This document shows, one piece after another, positions 47,749-55,584 of a DNA stretch of 64,000 bases. The position numbers and the translations under genes are program-made. The DNA comes from Pseudonocardia benzenivorans CB1190. Its GTDB lineage: Bacteria; Actinomycetota; Actinomycetes; Mycobacteriales; Pseudonocardiaceae. The notes beneath the pieces are model-generated. The model was not told where the DNA came from. It made no database searches and saw only the letters and a program-made list of their open reading frames with translations. Location: the NCBI RefSeq assembly GCF_000196675.2, contig NC_015312.1, forward strand, positions 3,906,001 to 3,970,000. The letters run 5' to 3'. Position 1 is the stretch's first letter. Every line of letters begins with the position of its first letter.

Positions 47749-49374
47749 TCATCGGTCCAGCCAGAGGTTCGCGTAGAACATGTCACGCGACGTGTACCGG
47801 TCGACGCCCTTGACCTGCGGTTTCGTGATCGTGGACAGGTAGCTCCGGCTGAAGAAGGCCACCGGCAGGTCCTTGCCGGCGATCATCTCGACCTGCTGGT
47901 ACGCCTTCGTGCGTGCCGCGTCGTCGGTCGTGCTCGCCGCCTGGTCGAGCAGCTGGTCGACCTGCGGGTTGGAGTACTTGCCGTAGTTGGTGTTGCCGTC
48001 GCTGCGCAGCAGCCGCGCGGTGCCGGGGTAGGCCGAGTCGAACCCACCGACCCACGTGGTGAGCTGGAAGTCGTTGCTCTGCACGACCTTCGACGAGAAC
48101 TGCGCCAGGTCGAAGTACTGCACGTCGACGTTGATGCCGACGGCGGCCATCTGGGCCTGGATGAACTCGCCGAACGCGCGGCGCGCCGTCGTGGTCTTGA
48201 ACGTGAAGGTCGGGTTGCCGCCCGAGGCCTTGTAGTCCTCGATCAGCTGTTTGGCCTTGGCCGGGTCGTAGGTCGGCCACTCCTGCGACGCCGCCGGCGT
48301 GTGGAACGGGCTCGAGGCGTCGTAGAGGCTGTCGGCCTTGACCAGCCGGTTGTTGTACTGGCTCGCGCCGAGTGCGTTCAGGTCCAGCGAGCGGATGATC
48401 GCCTCACGCATGCGGCGGTCGTCGAAGGGCGCCTTGTTGAAGTTGAAGTAGAGGTACTCCCCCGCGTTGCCCGGTCCGTAGTAGACCTTCAGGTTGGGGT
48501 TGGCCAGCGCCGGGACGAGCTCCTGGCTGTACCCGCCGAACGCCACGTCGACGTCGCCGTTCTGGATCGAGGCGAGCCGCGAGTCGGTGTCGGGGATCGG
48601 CCGGAACTCGAGCTTGTCGAGGTGCGGCAGGCCCTGCTGCCAGTAGTTCGGGTTCTTCTGGAACGTCACGTGCGAGTCCGGGACCCACTCGACGAAGGTG
48701 AAGGGGCCCGCGCCGACGGGGTGGCGGCCGATGTCGTTGCCGTACTGCTGCAGCGCCGCGGGCGAGACGATCAGGCCGAGGCTGCCGTAGGTGATCGGCT
48801 GCGCGAACACCATCGGGAACACGCCGAGCGGGGCCTTCATGACGAACTGGACCGTGTACGGGTCGGTCGCGCGCATCGAGGCGATCTGCGCGGCGTAGCC
48901 GTGCGCGGGCGAGGACACCTTGTCGATGTGCCGCTGCACGTTGATCATGACGGCCTGCGCGTCGAGCGGGGTGCCGTCGGAGAACTTGACCTCGGGCCGC
49001 AGCGCGAGGTTCCACGTCTTGCCGTTGTCGGGCGAGGTCATCGACTTCGCCATGTACGGCTCGGCGCCGCCGTCCGGCGTCAGCTTCATCAGCGAGTCGT
49101 AGACGGCCATCGCGGCCATGTTCGAGTTCTGGACCGTCGGGTCGTAGCTGACGATCTCCCGGTCCATGCCGAGGGTCAGGGTGCCGCCGTCCTTCGGCGT
49201 CCCCTGTGTCGCGAGGTCGGCGCCGTAGGGGTCGATGGCGGCGATGGGGCCGCTGTTGTTGGGCTTGCCGCCGCCGGCCGCACCACAGGCGGCGACGACG
49301 AGCAGGCCGAGCAGCGCCGCGACGATCGTGACGACGCGCCCGGCGGACCGGGTCCGTACTGGACGGATCCGCAT
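47749..49374 (-). CDS. ABC transporter substrate-binding lipoprotein (peptide/SBP_bac_5 family)
   Basis: A 541-residue lipoprotein. The signal peptide ends in the lipobox VAAC (Cys30). The mature part has the SBP_bac_5 signature TLTLGMDREIVSYDPT at the start, WNLALRPEVKFSDGTPLDAQAV and RPIPDTDSRLASIQNGDVDVAFGG. ATG at 49374 has GGAG 7 nt upstream; GTG at 49380 is less likely. In a catabolic operon this class often binds aromatic acids, opines or glycosides instead of peptides. Works with the permeases and ATPases below. Confidence 0.92.
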   Translation of the reverse strand: MRIRPVRTRSAGRVVTIVAALLGLLVVAACGAAGGGKPNNSGPIAAIDPYGADLATQGTPKDGGTLTLGMDREIVSYDPTVQNSNMAAMAVYDSLMKLTPDGGAEPYMAKSMTSPDNGKTWNLALRPEVKFSDGTPLDAQAVMINVQRHIDKVSSPAHGYAAQIASMRATDPYTVQFVMKAPLGVFPMVFAQPITYGSLGLIVSPAALQQYGNDIGRHPVGAGPFTFVEWVPDSHVTFQKNPNYWQQGLPHLDKLEFRPIPDTDSRLASIQNGDVDVAFGGYSQELVPALANPNLKVYYGPGNAGEYLYFNFNKAPFDDRRMREAIIRSLDLNALGASQYNNRLVKADSLYDASSPFHTPAASQEWPTYDPAKAKQLIEDYKASGGNPTFTFKTTTARRAFGEFIQAQMAAVGINVDVQYFDLAQFSSKVVQSNDFQLTTWVGGFDSAYPGTARLLRSDGNTNYGKYSNPQVDQLLDQAASTTDDAARTKAYQQVEMIAGKDLPVAFFSRSYLSTITKPQVKGVDRYTSRDMFYANLWLDR

Positions 49375-49431
49375 TCTCACTCTCCACTATTCGCCGCGCG
49401 CTCCGCGCGCGCGGATTTCGGTCTTCCGGCC

Positions 49432-49460
49432 GGGCGGCCCCGCCCCCGACGGGGCCGTCC
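49432..49460. terminator. hairpin between the Rieske and binding-protein genes
   Basis: GGGCGGCCCCG (49432-49442) pairs with CGGGGCCGTCC (49450-49460) over 11 bp including one G-U, 7-nt loop. It lies in the 144-bp gap, with a second GC hairpin at 49394-49414 near the binding-protein start. It could reduce read-through into the transport genes. Confidence 0.5.
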
Positions 49461-49518
49461 GGTCCGCATGCGGCAGCGGGCACCGCCGGCGCGGCTGCAC
49501 CGGCGGCCCCGTCCGCGG

Positions 49519-50874
49519 TCAGTTACCGGCCGAGGGCAGCGGGCTGCGGTCGGGCAGCCCGTCGACGTCCATCTCGATGACGGTCGGGTCCTCGTTCGTG
49601 CCCAGGATGCGCCAGTCCTCGTCGGCCTCGAGGATCTTCTCGGCGGACCGGATGCTGCGGTAGTCGAGGTCGGCCTCGACGGCCGGCGGCTCGCCGCCCT
49701 CGCGGACCTTCTTCGCCGCCGCGATCAGCTGCCGCCGCATCCGGATGATCGCCTTGTCCGACGTGCCCAGCCGCTCCTGCGAGCGGTCGTAGATCGGGCC
49801 CATGGACTCGGTGACCATCAGGTCCTGGCTGACGAACTCGGCGACGCCGGAGAAGCTGAAGTCGCGCTGGTGGTCGCGGTCGATGCCGTAGTCGTTCTCG
49901 GCGGTGTACTCGCGCGGGATGATCCCGTTGCCGTTGACCTCGGCGCGGCCGAACTTGAAGGGGCTCACCGAGAACAGGTTCGGGCCGCCGATGTTGCGCG
50001 GGTTCTCGAACTCACGGGTGGTGATGCTGTAGCGCCAGCAGTTCTCGTCGTCGATGGGGACGAAGATGCCGAGGCGGCAGCCCCACGGGACCGTGGCGAT
50101 CACGGTGATGTACGGGTAGCAGAACGCGCTCATCCGGACGTGCTTGTGCCCGTTGGGCGTGGTCCGGACCCCGACGTACTTGAACCCGTACCAGGTGTCC
50201 TCGATCTCCAGCCGCGGCGCCCGGTCGTGCAGCCAGAACTTCCACGACTGCGGGTTCGACGGGTAGCCGGGCTTGTCGCTGCCGTCGTCGGGGATGTCCG
50301 GGACGGAGTGGAACTGGTGCAGCCACGAGATGTGCGAGGTGTCGAGGTTGCCCTCCATCGCCTGCACCCAGTTGCAGGTGGTGTGCAGCTTCGTGGCCGA
50401 GATGTGCTCGGGCCGCAGGGTCTCGGTGCCGAAGTCGCGGAACGGCGTCATCTTCTCCGGCGGGCCCATGTAGGTCCAGATCACGCCACCGGACTCGTGC
50501 GTCGGGTACGCCTTGATCTTGACCTTGTCCTTGAAGACGCTCTGCGGCGGCTCGCTGGGCATGTCGACGCAGTTGCCCTCGCGGTCGAACTTCCAGCCGT
50601 GGTACGGGCAGCGCAGCCCGCACTCCTCGTTGCGGCCGAACCACAGCGACGCCCCGCGGTGCGGGCAGTTCTCCTGGACCAGCCCGACCTTGCCGTCGGT
50701 GTCGCGGAAGGCGACCAGGTCCTCGCCCAGCAGCCGCACCCGCACGGGTTCTCCGTCGGGCGTCGGCGCCTCGCTGGCCAGCAGCGCCGGGGTCCAGTAG
50801 CGGCGCAGCAGGTCACCCATCGGCGTACCGGGGCCGACCCGGCACATGAGGTCGTTGTCCTCTGCTGACAGCAT
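49519..50874 (-). CDS. Rieske non-heme iron oxygenase, large subunit (phthalate-4,5-dioxygenase-like)
   Basis: A 451-residue terminal oxygenase. The Rieske [2Fe-2S] ligands are Cys70-His72 (NCPHRG) and Cys89-His92 (CPYHGW). The mononuclear iron site is visible in GNLDTSHISWLHQ, with Asp178, His181 and His186. Family members hydroxylate or O-demethylate aromatic carboxylates and need electrons from a ferredoxin and reductase. Here the ferredoxin is nearby but no reductase is. The gene follows a GalC-like aldolase by 81 bp. The substrate is unknown; phthalate-like acids are a reasonable guess. Confidence 0.88.
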   Translation of the reverse strand: MLSAEDNDLMCRVGPGTPMGDLLRRYWTPALLASEAPTPDGEPVRVRLLGEDLVAFRDTDGKVGLVQENCPHRGASLWFGRNEECGLRCPYHGWKFDREGNCVDMPSEPPQSVFKDKVKIKAYPTHESGGVIWTYMGPPEKMTPFRDFGTETLRPEHISATKLHTTCNWVQAMEGNLDTSHISWLHQFHSVPDIPDDGSDKPGYPSNPQSWKFWLHDRAPRLEIEDTWYGFKYVGVRTTPNGHKHVRMSAFCYPYITVIATVPWGCRLGIFVPIDDENCWRYSITTREFENPRNIGGPNLFSVSPFKFGRAEVNGNGIIPREYTAENDYGIDRDHQRDFSFSGVAEFVSQDLMVTESMGPIYDRSQERLGTSDKAIIRMRRQLIAAAKKVREGGEPPAVEADLDYRSIRSAEKILEADEDWRILGTNEDPTVIEMDVDGLPDRSPLPSAGN

Positions 50875-50955
50875 CGTCGTCCTTCTTTCCGGATGTGTTG
50901 TCGGCCTGTGGTGGAAGCCGGCCCGCCGTGGTCCCCGGTGCGGGCCGGCCGGTCG

Positions 50956-51651
50956 TCAGGAACCCGGTGCGGCGTCGACGTAGGTGACGCCGAGCCGCTC
51001 CAGCTCGGCCCGCAGGCCGTACATGTCCAGGCCCAGCTCGCCCGCGGCGAACCGGGCCCGCTTCTCCTCCTCCGAGCGCAGCCGTGCTGCGCCCGCTGCG
51101 GCGACCTCGGCCGCCTCCTCACGCGCCACGACGACGACCCCGTCGTCGTCGGCCACGATCACGTCTCCCGGCGCCACGTGGGCACCTGCGACGACGATCG
51201 GCACGTTCACCGAGCCCGGGCTGGCCTTCACCGTGCCCTGCGCGCTGACGGCGCGCGACCAGACGGGGAAGCCCATCCGCCGCAGCTCCGCGGTGTCGCG
51301 CACGCCGGCGCCGGTGACCAGACCGAGGACGCCGCGCGCGGCCAGCGACACGGCCAGCAGCTCACCGAACATGCCGTCGGTGGAGTCCGACGTCGTCGTC
51401 ACGACCAGGACGTCGCCGGGCTCGCACTGCTCGACGGCCGCGTGGATCATGAGGTTGTCGCCCGGGTGCGAGAGCACCGTGACGGCGCGCCCCGCGATCG
51501 CGGCGCCCTCCTGCCGCGGCGCGATCCGGGGGTCGAGCAGCCCACGACGCCCCTGCGCCTCGTGCACGGTCGCCACCCCTTGTGCGCGCAGCTCCTTCAC
51601 CGCGGCCGGGTCCGGCGCGGCCGCGGAACGCACGACCACGTGGCGACTCAC
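50956..51651 (-). CDS. RraA-family aldolase, probable 4-carboxy-4-hydroxy-2-oxoadipate aldolase
   Basis: A 231-residue RraA-like metalloenzyme. Conserved stretches are GVATVHEAQGRRGLLDPRI, FGELLAVSLAARGVLGLVT, GAGVRDTAELRRMGFPVW (with the catalytic Arg-Asp), and VIVADDDGVVVVAREEA. In gallate and protocatechuate catabolism the GalC/LigK members split 4-carboxy-4-hydroxy-2-oxoadipate to pyruvate and oxaloacetate. The adjacent PIG-L gene is a likely hydratase of the same route, which strengthens this reading. GTG at 51651 overlaps its stop as GTGA. Confidence 0.78.
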   Translation of the reverse strand: MSRHVVVRSAAAPDPAAVKELRAQGVATVHEAQGRRGLLDPRIAPRQEGAAIAGRAVTVLSHPGDNLMIHAAVEQCEPGDVLVVTTTSDSTDGMFGELLAVSLAARGVLGLVTGAGVRDTAELRRMGFPVWSRAVSAQGTVKASPGSVNVPIVVAGAHVAPGDVIVADDDGVVVVAREEAAEVAAAGAARLRSEEEKRARFAAGELGLDMYGLRAELERLGVTYVDAAPGS

Positions 51652-52388
51652 CACAGCGCGTCCCCGACCGTCGGGAACGTCCGCATGTAGGCCTCCGCGT
51701 GCACGACCGACCTGGGTGCGCCGTTGCGCACGGCCTGCACGCCCCGGCGCGTCGCCAGGTCGACGTAGTAGTCGACGAGGTGACCCTGCGCGCCGCCCAT
51801 GCACTTCATCGCCGCGTGCTTCTTCTCGAAGACCGAGGTGATGTCGAGCAGGTGGTCGGGCTTGAAGTCGCACTGCTCGGGCTGGTGCGGCTCGAACGCC
51901 AGCACCTGCGCCGCGCCGAGCGGTTTCGTCTCCCGGTCGGGCAGACCGTGGGCCTGCGCCACCATCCGCGCCCGCAGCACCAGCTCGTGGGCCAGTGCGT
52001 GGTCGAGGTTGTACGGGTCGCGCGCGGCGTGCGTGAGGATGACGCCGGGCTGGACCCGGCGGAACAGCGCGACGACGGCATCGAGCACCTCGTCGGTGAC
52101 CTTCAGCGGGTAGTCACCCGCATCGAGGAACTCGATCTCGGCCCCGAGGGCCTCGGCGGCGTTGGTCGCCTCCTGGTGGCGCGCAGCCTTGACGGTCTCC
52201 AGCGTCGCGCCCGGCTCACGCCACAGCGCGGCGGACTCGCCGCGCTCTCCGTAGCTCAGGCACAGGACGGTGACCTGACCGCCGTCCTCGACACAGCGGG
52301 CGATGGCACCGCCGGCCCGCCACACGAAGTCCGCGGCGTGGGCGCTGACGACCACGACCCGTGGTGCGTCCTCGACGGAGGTCCTCAT
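51648..52388 (-). CDS. PIG-L-family protein, probable 4-oxalomesaconate hydratase (GalB-like)
   Basis: A 246-residue protein of the LmbE/PIG-L fold. The usual zinc motif AHPDDE is replaced by SAHAADF (His17, Asp20), while later metal residues remain (THAARDPYNLDHALAHELV and MGGAQGHLVDYY). GalB, the 4-oxalomesaconate hydratase of gallate degradation, is a member of this fold family, and here the gene abuts a GalC-like aldolase. ATG at 52388 (MRTSVED) has GGGAGAGG about 8 nt upstream; ATG 52394 is too close to it. First gene of the leftward operon, behind the palindrome at 52525. Confidence 0.72.
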   Translation of the reverse strand: MRTSVEDAPRVVVVSAHAADFVWRAGGAIARCVEDGGQVTVLCLSYGERGESAALWREPGATLETVKAARHQEATNAAEALGAEIEFLDAGDYPLKVTDEVLDAVVALFRRVQPGVILTHAARDPYNLDHALAHELVLRARMVAQAHGLPDRETKPLGAAQVLAFEPHQPEQCDFKPDHLLDITSVFEKKHAAMKCMGGAQGHLVDYYVDLATRRGVQAVRNGAPRSVVHAEAYMRTFPTVGDALW

Positions 52389-52524
52389 CGACATCCTCTC
52401 CCGGCGTCGGGTCCCGGCTTCCGATCTCCGGTCCGGTCCCGCCTCGCCGATTCGCGGCACCGGGTGCGTCTGCGCAGCCCGGTGTGGCTGGGACCATAAC
52501 CCCGTGTGCGCGAGAGTGGCAACC

Positions 52525-52540
52525 AGATTGTTAACAATCT
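52525..52540. promoter_or_regulatory. 16-bp palindromic operator between divergent catabolic operons
   Basis: AGATTGTTAACAATCT is a perfect palindrome, flanked by AACC and TGGTT that pair with a 1-nt offset. It lies 137 bp from the PIG-L start and 73 bp from the GntR start. The AT-rich core with TTGTTAACAA fits a GntR/FCD repressor site controlling both operons. Confidence 0.7.
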
Positions 52541-52612
52541 TGGTTACGAGTAGCGTGTGCCCAGAACCGCCCAGAACCGCAGCCCGCACTCGGGTCCGAC
52601 AGGGGGAACCGC

Positions 52613-53296
52613 ATGGCCGTGAGCAACGAGATGGCTCCCGACGAGCCGTCGACCGCGACGGTCGACGGCGTTGTCACGGCCGTCCGCGACGGCATCATGC
52701 AGGGCCGTTACGCACCGGGGCAACGCCTGCCCGAAGCCGACCTCGTGTCGCTGTACCAGGCGTCCCGCGGCGCGGTGCGCACGGCGCTGGCCCAGCTCGA
52801 GAGCGAGGGTATCGTGCTGCGCGAACGCAACCGCGGCGCCCGCGTCCGCCCGATCTCCCTCGACGAGGCCGTCGAGATCACCGAGGCGCGCGCCGTCGTC
52901 GAGGGACTGTGCGCCGCGAAGGCCGCCCAGCGCATCACGGCCGAGGAGAAGAAGAGCCTGCGCGCGCTCGGCGACGAGCTGCGTGTCGCGGTCGACGAGG
53001 GCGACGTCATGGCCTACACGCGCGTCAACCAGGAGGTGCACCGCGCGGTGCGCGACATCTCCCGGCACGAGACGGCGGGCGTGATGCTCGACCGGCTGCG
53101 GACCCAGAGCGTGCGCTACCACTACACGGTCGCGCTGCTGCCCGGACGGCCCGCCGTGGGCATGCGCGAGCACGTCGAGGTCATCGAGAGCGTCTGCTCC
53201 GGTGACGCCGACCGGGCCGAGCAGACCATGCGCGCGCACCTGCTGAGCGTCGTCGACGCCCTCCAGCAGCTCGACGCCAACCTGCACCAGTGGTGA
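52613..53296 (+). CDS. GntR-family regulator, FCD type, of the catabolic island
   Basis: A 227-residue regulator with an N-terminal winged helix (VVTAVRDGIMQGRYAPGQRL, then YQASRGAVRTALAQLESEGIV) and an FCD domain with RVNQEVHRAVRDISRHETAG and MREHVEVIESVCSGD as metal/ligand positions. The ATG at 52613 follows GGGGGAA. It is the first gene of the rightward operon and probably binds the palindrome at 52525-52540 to repress both directions until an aromatic intermediate is bound. Ligand unknown. Confidence 0.88.
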   Translation: MAVSNEMAPDEPSTATVDGVVTAVRDGIMQGRYAPGQRLPEADLVSLYQASRGAVRTALAQLESEGIVLRERNRGARVRPISLDEAVEITEARAVVEGLCAAKAAQRITAEEKKSLRALGDELRVAVDEGDVMAYTRVNQEVHRAVRDISRHETAGVMLDRLRTQSVRYHYTVALLPGRPAVGMREHVEVIESVCSGDADRAEQTMRAHLLSVVDALQQLDANLHQW

Positions 53297-53369
53297 GCCC
53301 CGCGGGGACGACCCGCGCCGCATCCGACACAGCCGGTGTCGAACGACCAGATCGAGGACAGGAGCAAGG

Positions 53370-54512
53370 ATGCCCCAGACCGATCGGATCCTGACCACGC
53401 ACGTCGGCAGCCTCCCGCGGCCCGAGCAGCTGCTCGACCTGCTCAACGCCGACGACCGCGGTGAGGACGTCGACCAGCAGCTGCTCGCCGACACGGTCCG
53501 CGACGCGGTTCGCGACCAGGTGCGCCAGCAGGCAGAGGTCGGGATCGACGTCGTGAGCGACGGCGAGATGAGCAAGATCGGCTACGCCACCTACCTGCGG
53601 CACCGAATCTCCGGCTTCGAGATCGGCGATGCGCCCCGGGCGACCCCGGCCGATCTCGACAAGTACCCCGAGTACCGCGACCGCCTGCACGCCTCCGGCG
53701 ACACCGTCGCCTACCTGCGCCCGATCTGCCGCGCCGAGCTCGCCTACGTCGACCGCGGCCCGCTGCAGACCGACCTGGAGAACCTGACCGCCGCGCTCGG
53801 TGAGGTACAGGTGACGGGCGGGTTCATGAACGCGCCGTCGCCCGGGATCGTCGCGCTGTTCCAGCCCAACGAGTTCTATCCCGACGAGGACTCCTACCTC
53901 ACCGCGATCGCCGAGACCATGAAGACCGAGTACGACGCGATCGTCGCCGCCGGCTTCGCCCTGCAGATCGACGCGCCGGACCTCGGCATGGGCCGGCACA
54001 ACAAGTTCAAGGACCTCTCCGACGCCGACTTCCTCAAGCGCGCCGAGGTCCAGGTCGAGGTCCTCAACCACGCCCTGCGCGACGTCCCGGCCGACCAGGT
54101 CCGGATGCACCTGTGCTGGGGCAACTACGAGGGCCCGCACACGTTCGACGTCGAGGTCGAGAAGATCGCCGACGTCGTGCTGGGCGCGAAGCCCTCGACC
54201 CTGCTGTGCGAGGCCGCCAACCCCCGCCACGGCCACGACTGGGCCGGCTGGGCGGCGGCGAAGATCCCCGACGACAAGATCTTCTGTCCCGGGGTCATCG
54301 ACACGACGACGAACTTCGTCGAGCACCCGGGCCTGGTCGCGGAGCGCATCCTGCGCTACGCCGACATCGTCGGCCGGGAACGGGTGATGGCCGGGACCGA
54401 CTGCGGTTTCGGCACGTTCGCGGGCTGGGGCGGGGTCGTCCCCGAGCTCGCGTGGGAGAAGATGCGCTCCCTCGTCAGGGGAGCCGAGATCGCGACCGAG
54501 AAACTCTGGTGA
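53370..54512 (+). CDS. MetE-like (cobalamin-independent) methyltransferase-family protein
   Basis: A 380-residue protein matching the C-terminal catalytic half of MetE. Marks are the start LTTHVGSLPRPEQLL, GIDVVSDGEMSKIGYATYL, the zinc-ligand region MHLCWGNYEGP (His and Cys) and VMAGTDCGFGTFAG with the last Cys. Stand-alone short MetE-like proteins are often not methionine synthases but catabolic enzymes or methyl-accepting proteins. Its presence in this island suggests handling of a methyl group, perhaps from an O-methylated aromatic; that is inference. AAGGA-type ribosome site before the ATG at 53370. Confidence 0.8.
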   Translation: MPQTDRILTTHVGSLPRPEQLLDLLNADDRGEDVDQQLLADTVRDAVRDQVRQQAEVGIDVVSDGEMSKIGYATYLRHRISGFEIGDAPRATPADLDKYPEYRDRLHASGDTVAYLRPICRAELAYVDRGPLQTDLENLTAALGEVQVTGGFMNAPSPGIVALFQPNEFYPDEDSYLTAIAETMKTEYDAIVAAGFALQIDAPDLGMGRHNKFKDLSDADFLKRAEVQVEVLNHALRDVPADQVRMHLCWGNYEGPHTFDVEVEKIADVVLGAKPSTLLCEAANPRHGHDWAGWAAAKIPDDKIFCPGVIDTTTNFVEHPGLVAERILRYADIVGRERVMAGTDCGFGTFAGWGGVVPELAWEKMRSLVRGAEIATEKLW

Positions 54513-54519
54513 TCAACGC

Positions 54520-55239
54520 GTGAGCACGTTCGTTCTTCTGCACGGGGCCTGGCACGGTGGGTGGGCCTGGCGGCGCGTCGAGCCCTGTCTGCGCGAGGCG
54601 GGGCACGACGTGCTCACGCCGACGCTGACCGGGCTCGGCGACCGGGCCCACCTGCTGAGCCCGGCCGTGGGGCTCGACACCCACATCCAGGACGTCGTCG
54701 CGCTCCTCGACGCCGAGGACTGCCGCGACGCCGTCCTGGTGGGCCACAGCTATGCGGGGCAGGTCGTCACCGGGGTCGCGGACCAGCGCCCCGACCGGCT
54801 CGCCCTGCGGGTCTACCTCGACGCCTTCGTCGGCGGCGACGGGGACGCCGCGATCGACCTGCTGCCCGAGGAGGTCGCCGGGCACTACCGCGAGTCCGTG
54901 GCCACGGCCGGGTTCGGCTGGCTGATCCCGCCGCGGTCGCTGCAGGTGCTGGGCGTCACCGACGAGGCGGACCTGGCCTGGCTCACGCCCCGGCTCACCC
55001 CGCACCCCTGGCGCACCTACACCCAGCGGCTCGACCTGCGGGGCGACCACTCCGACGTGCCCGCGCACTACATCGAGTGCACGGACTGGATGCGTGCCTT
55101 CGCCGGTCATGCCGCGCGTGCCGAGGCGGGCGGGTGGCCGGTGTCGACGATCCCGACCGGGCACGAGGCGATGGTCACCGCACCCGAGGCGCTGGCCAAG
55201 GCACTGATGGCCGCGGCCCTCGGCGTGGACAAGGGCTGA
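54520..55239 (+). CDS. alpha/beta hydrolase (EstC-like)
   Basis: A 239-residue esterase-like protein. The core has FVLLHGAWHGGWAWRRVEP (oxyanion loop), the nucleophile elbow GHSYAG, DAEDCRDAVLVGHS before it, and a C-terminal PTGHEAM with the catalytic His. Similar proteins hydrolyse small esters or act in C-C bond cleavage of aromatics. The GTG at 54520 is 7 bp after the MetE-like stop, so the two are co-transcribed. It is followed by a strong hairpin. Confidence 0.83.
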   Translation: MSTFVLLHGAWHGGWAWRRVEPCLREAGHDVLTPTLTGLGDRAHLLSPAVGLDTHIQDVVALLDAEDCRDAVLVGHSYAGQVVTGVADQRPDRLALRVYLDAFVGGDGDAAIDLLPEEVAGHYRESVATAGFGWLIPPRSLQVLGVTDEADLAWLTPRLTPHPWRTYTQRLDLRGDHSDVPAHYIECTDWMRAFAGHAARAEAGGWPVSTIPTGHEAMVTAPEALAKALMAAALGVDKG

Positions 55240-55256
55240 CGGCCGTACGACCGCGA

Positions 55257-55284
55257 CGCCGCGCGCTCCTGTCTGCGCGCGGCG
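55257..55284 (+). terminator. intrinsic terminator inside the rightward operon
   Basis: CGCCGCGCGC (55257-55266) and GCGCGCGGCG (55275-55284) form a perfect 10-bp stem with an 8-nt loop, followed by CTTTTC. It is one of the few U-tract terminators in the window, yet genes on the same strand begin 23 bp later. Confidence 0.7.
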
Positions 55285-55306
55285 CTTTTCTGGAGGCGAA
55301 CGAACG

Positions 55307-55582
55307 ATGGAGTTCCTGGTCCGTGCCGAGAACCGGCTGCCGGTGGAGACCCCCGACGAGGAGCGCAACCGGCTGAAGAAGGGTGAACGGGCGCGCGCCG
55401 ACGAGCTGCGCGCCGCGGGCATCCTCAAGCGGCTCTGGCGGGTGCCCGGCCGCAACGCGACGATCGGCCTGTACGAGGTCGGCGACGCCACCGAGCTGCA
55501 CGACGTCCTCGCGTCGCTGCCGATGTTCCCGTGGATGGACATCAGCGTCGAGGCGGTCGCCACCCACCCGCAGGAGCAGTGA
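55307..55582 (+). CDS. muconolactone isomerase-family protein
   Basis: A 91-residue ferredoxin-like-fold protein. It starts MEFLVRAENRLPVETPDE and has RADELRAAGILKRLWRVPGR, LYEVGDATELHDVLASLPMFPWM, the pattern of CatC-type muconolactone isomerase, which moves a double bond in the lactone of the beta-ketoadipate pathway. Catalytic residues are hard to fix in such a short protein. ATG at 55307 follows TGGAGG. No other beta-ketoadipate genes are present, so the role may be a related isomerisation. Confidence 0.8.
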   Translation: MEFLVRAENRLPVETPDEERNRLKKGERARADELRAAGILKRLWRVPGRNATIGLYEVGDATELHDVLASLPMFPWMDISVEAVATHPQEQ

Positions 55583-55584
55583 GC

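Noticed and set aside
47737..50868. Open frame of over 1000 codons on the plus strand through the binding-protein and Rieske genes
   Set aside because: It runs antisense to two certain genes and has a low-complexity Arg/Val/Asp/Gly composition.
50956..51651. RraA as regulator of RNase E
   Set aside because: The gene is embedded in a catabolic operon next to a GalB-like gene; most RraA-fold proteins outside enterobacteria are aldolases.
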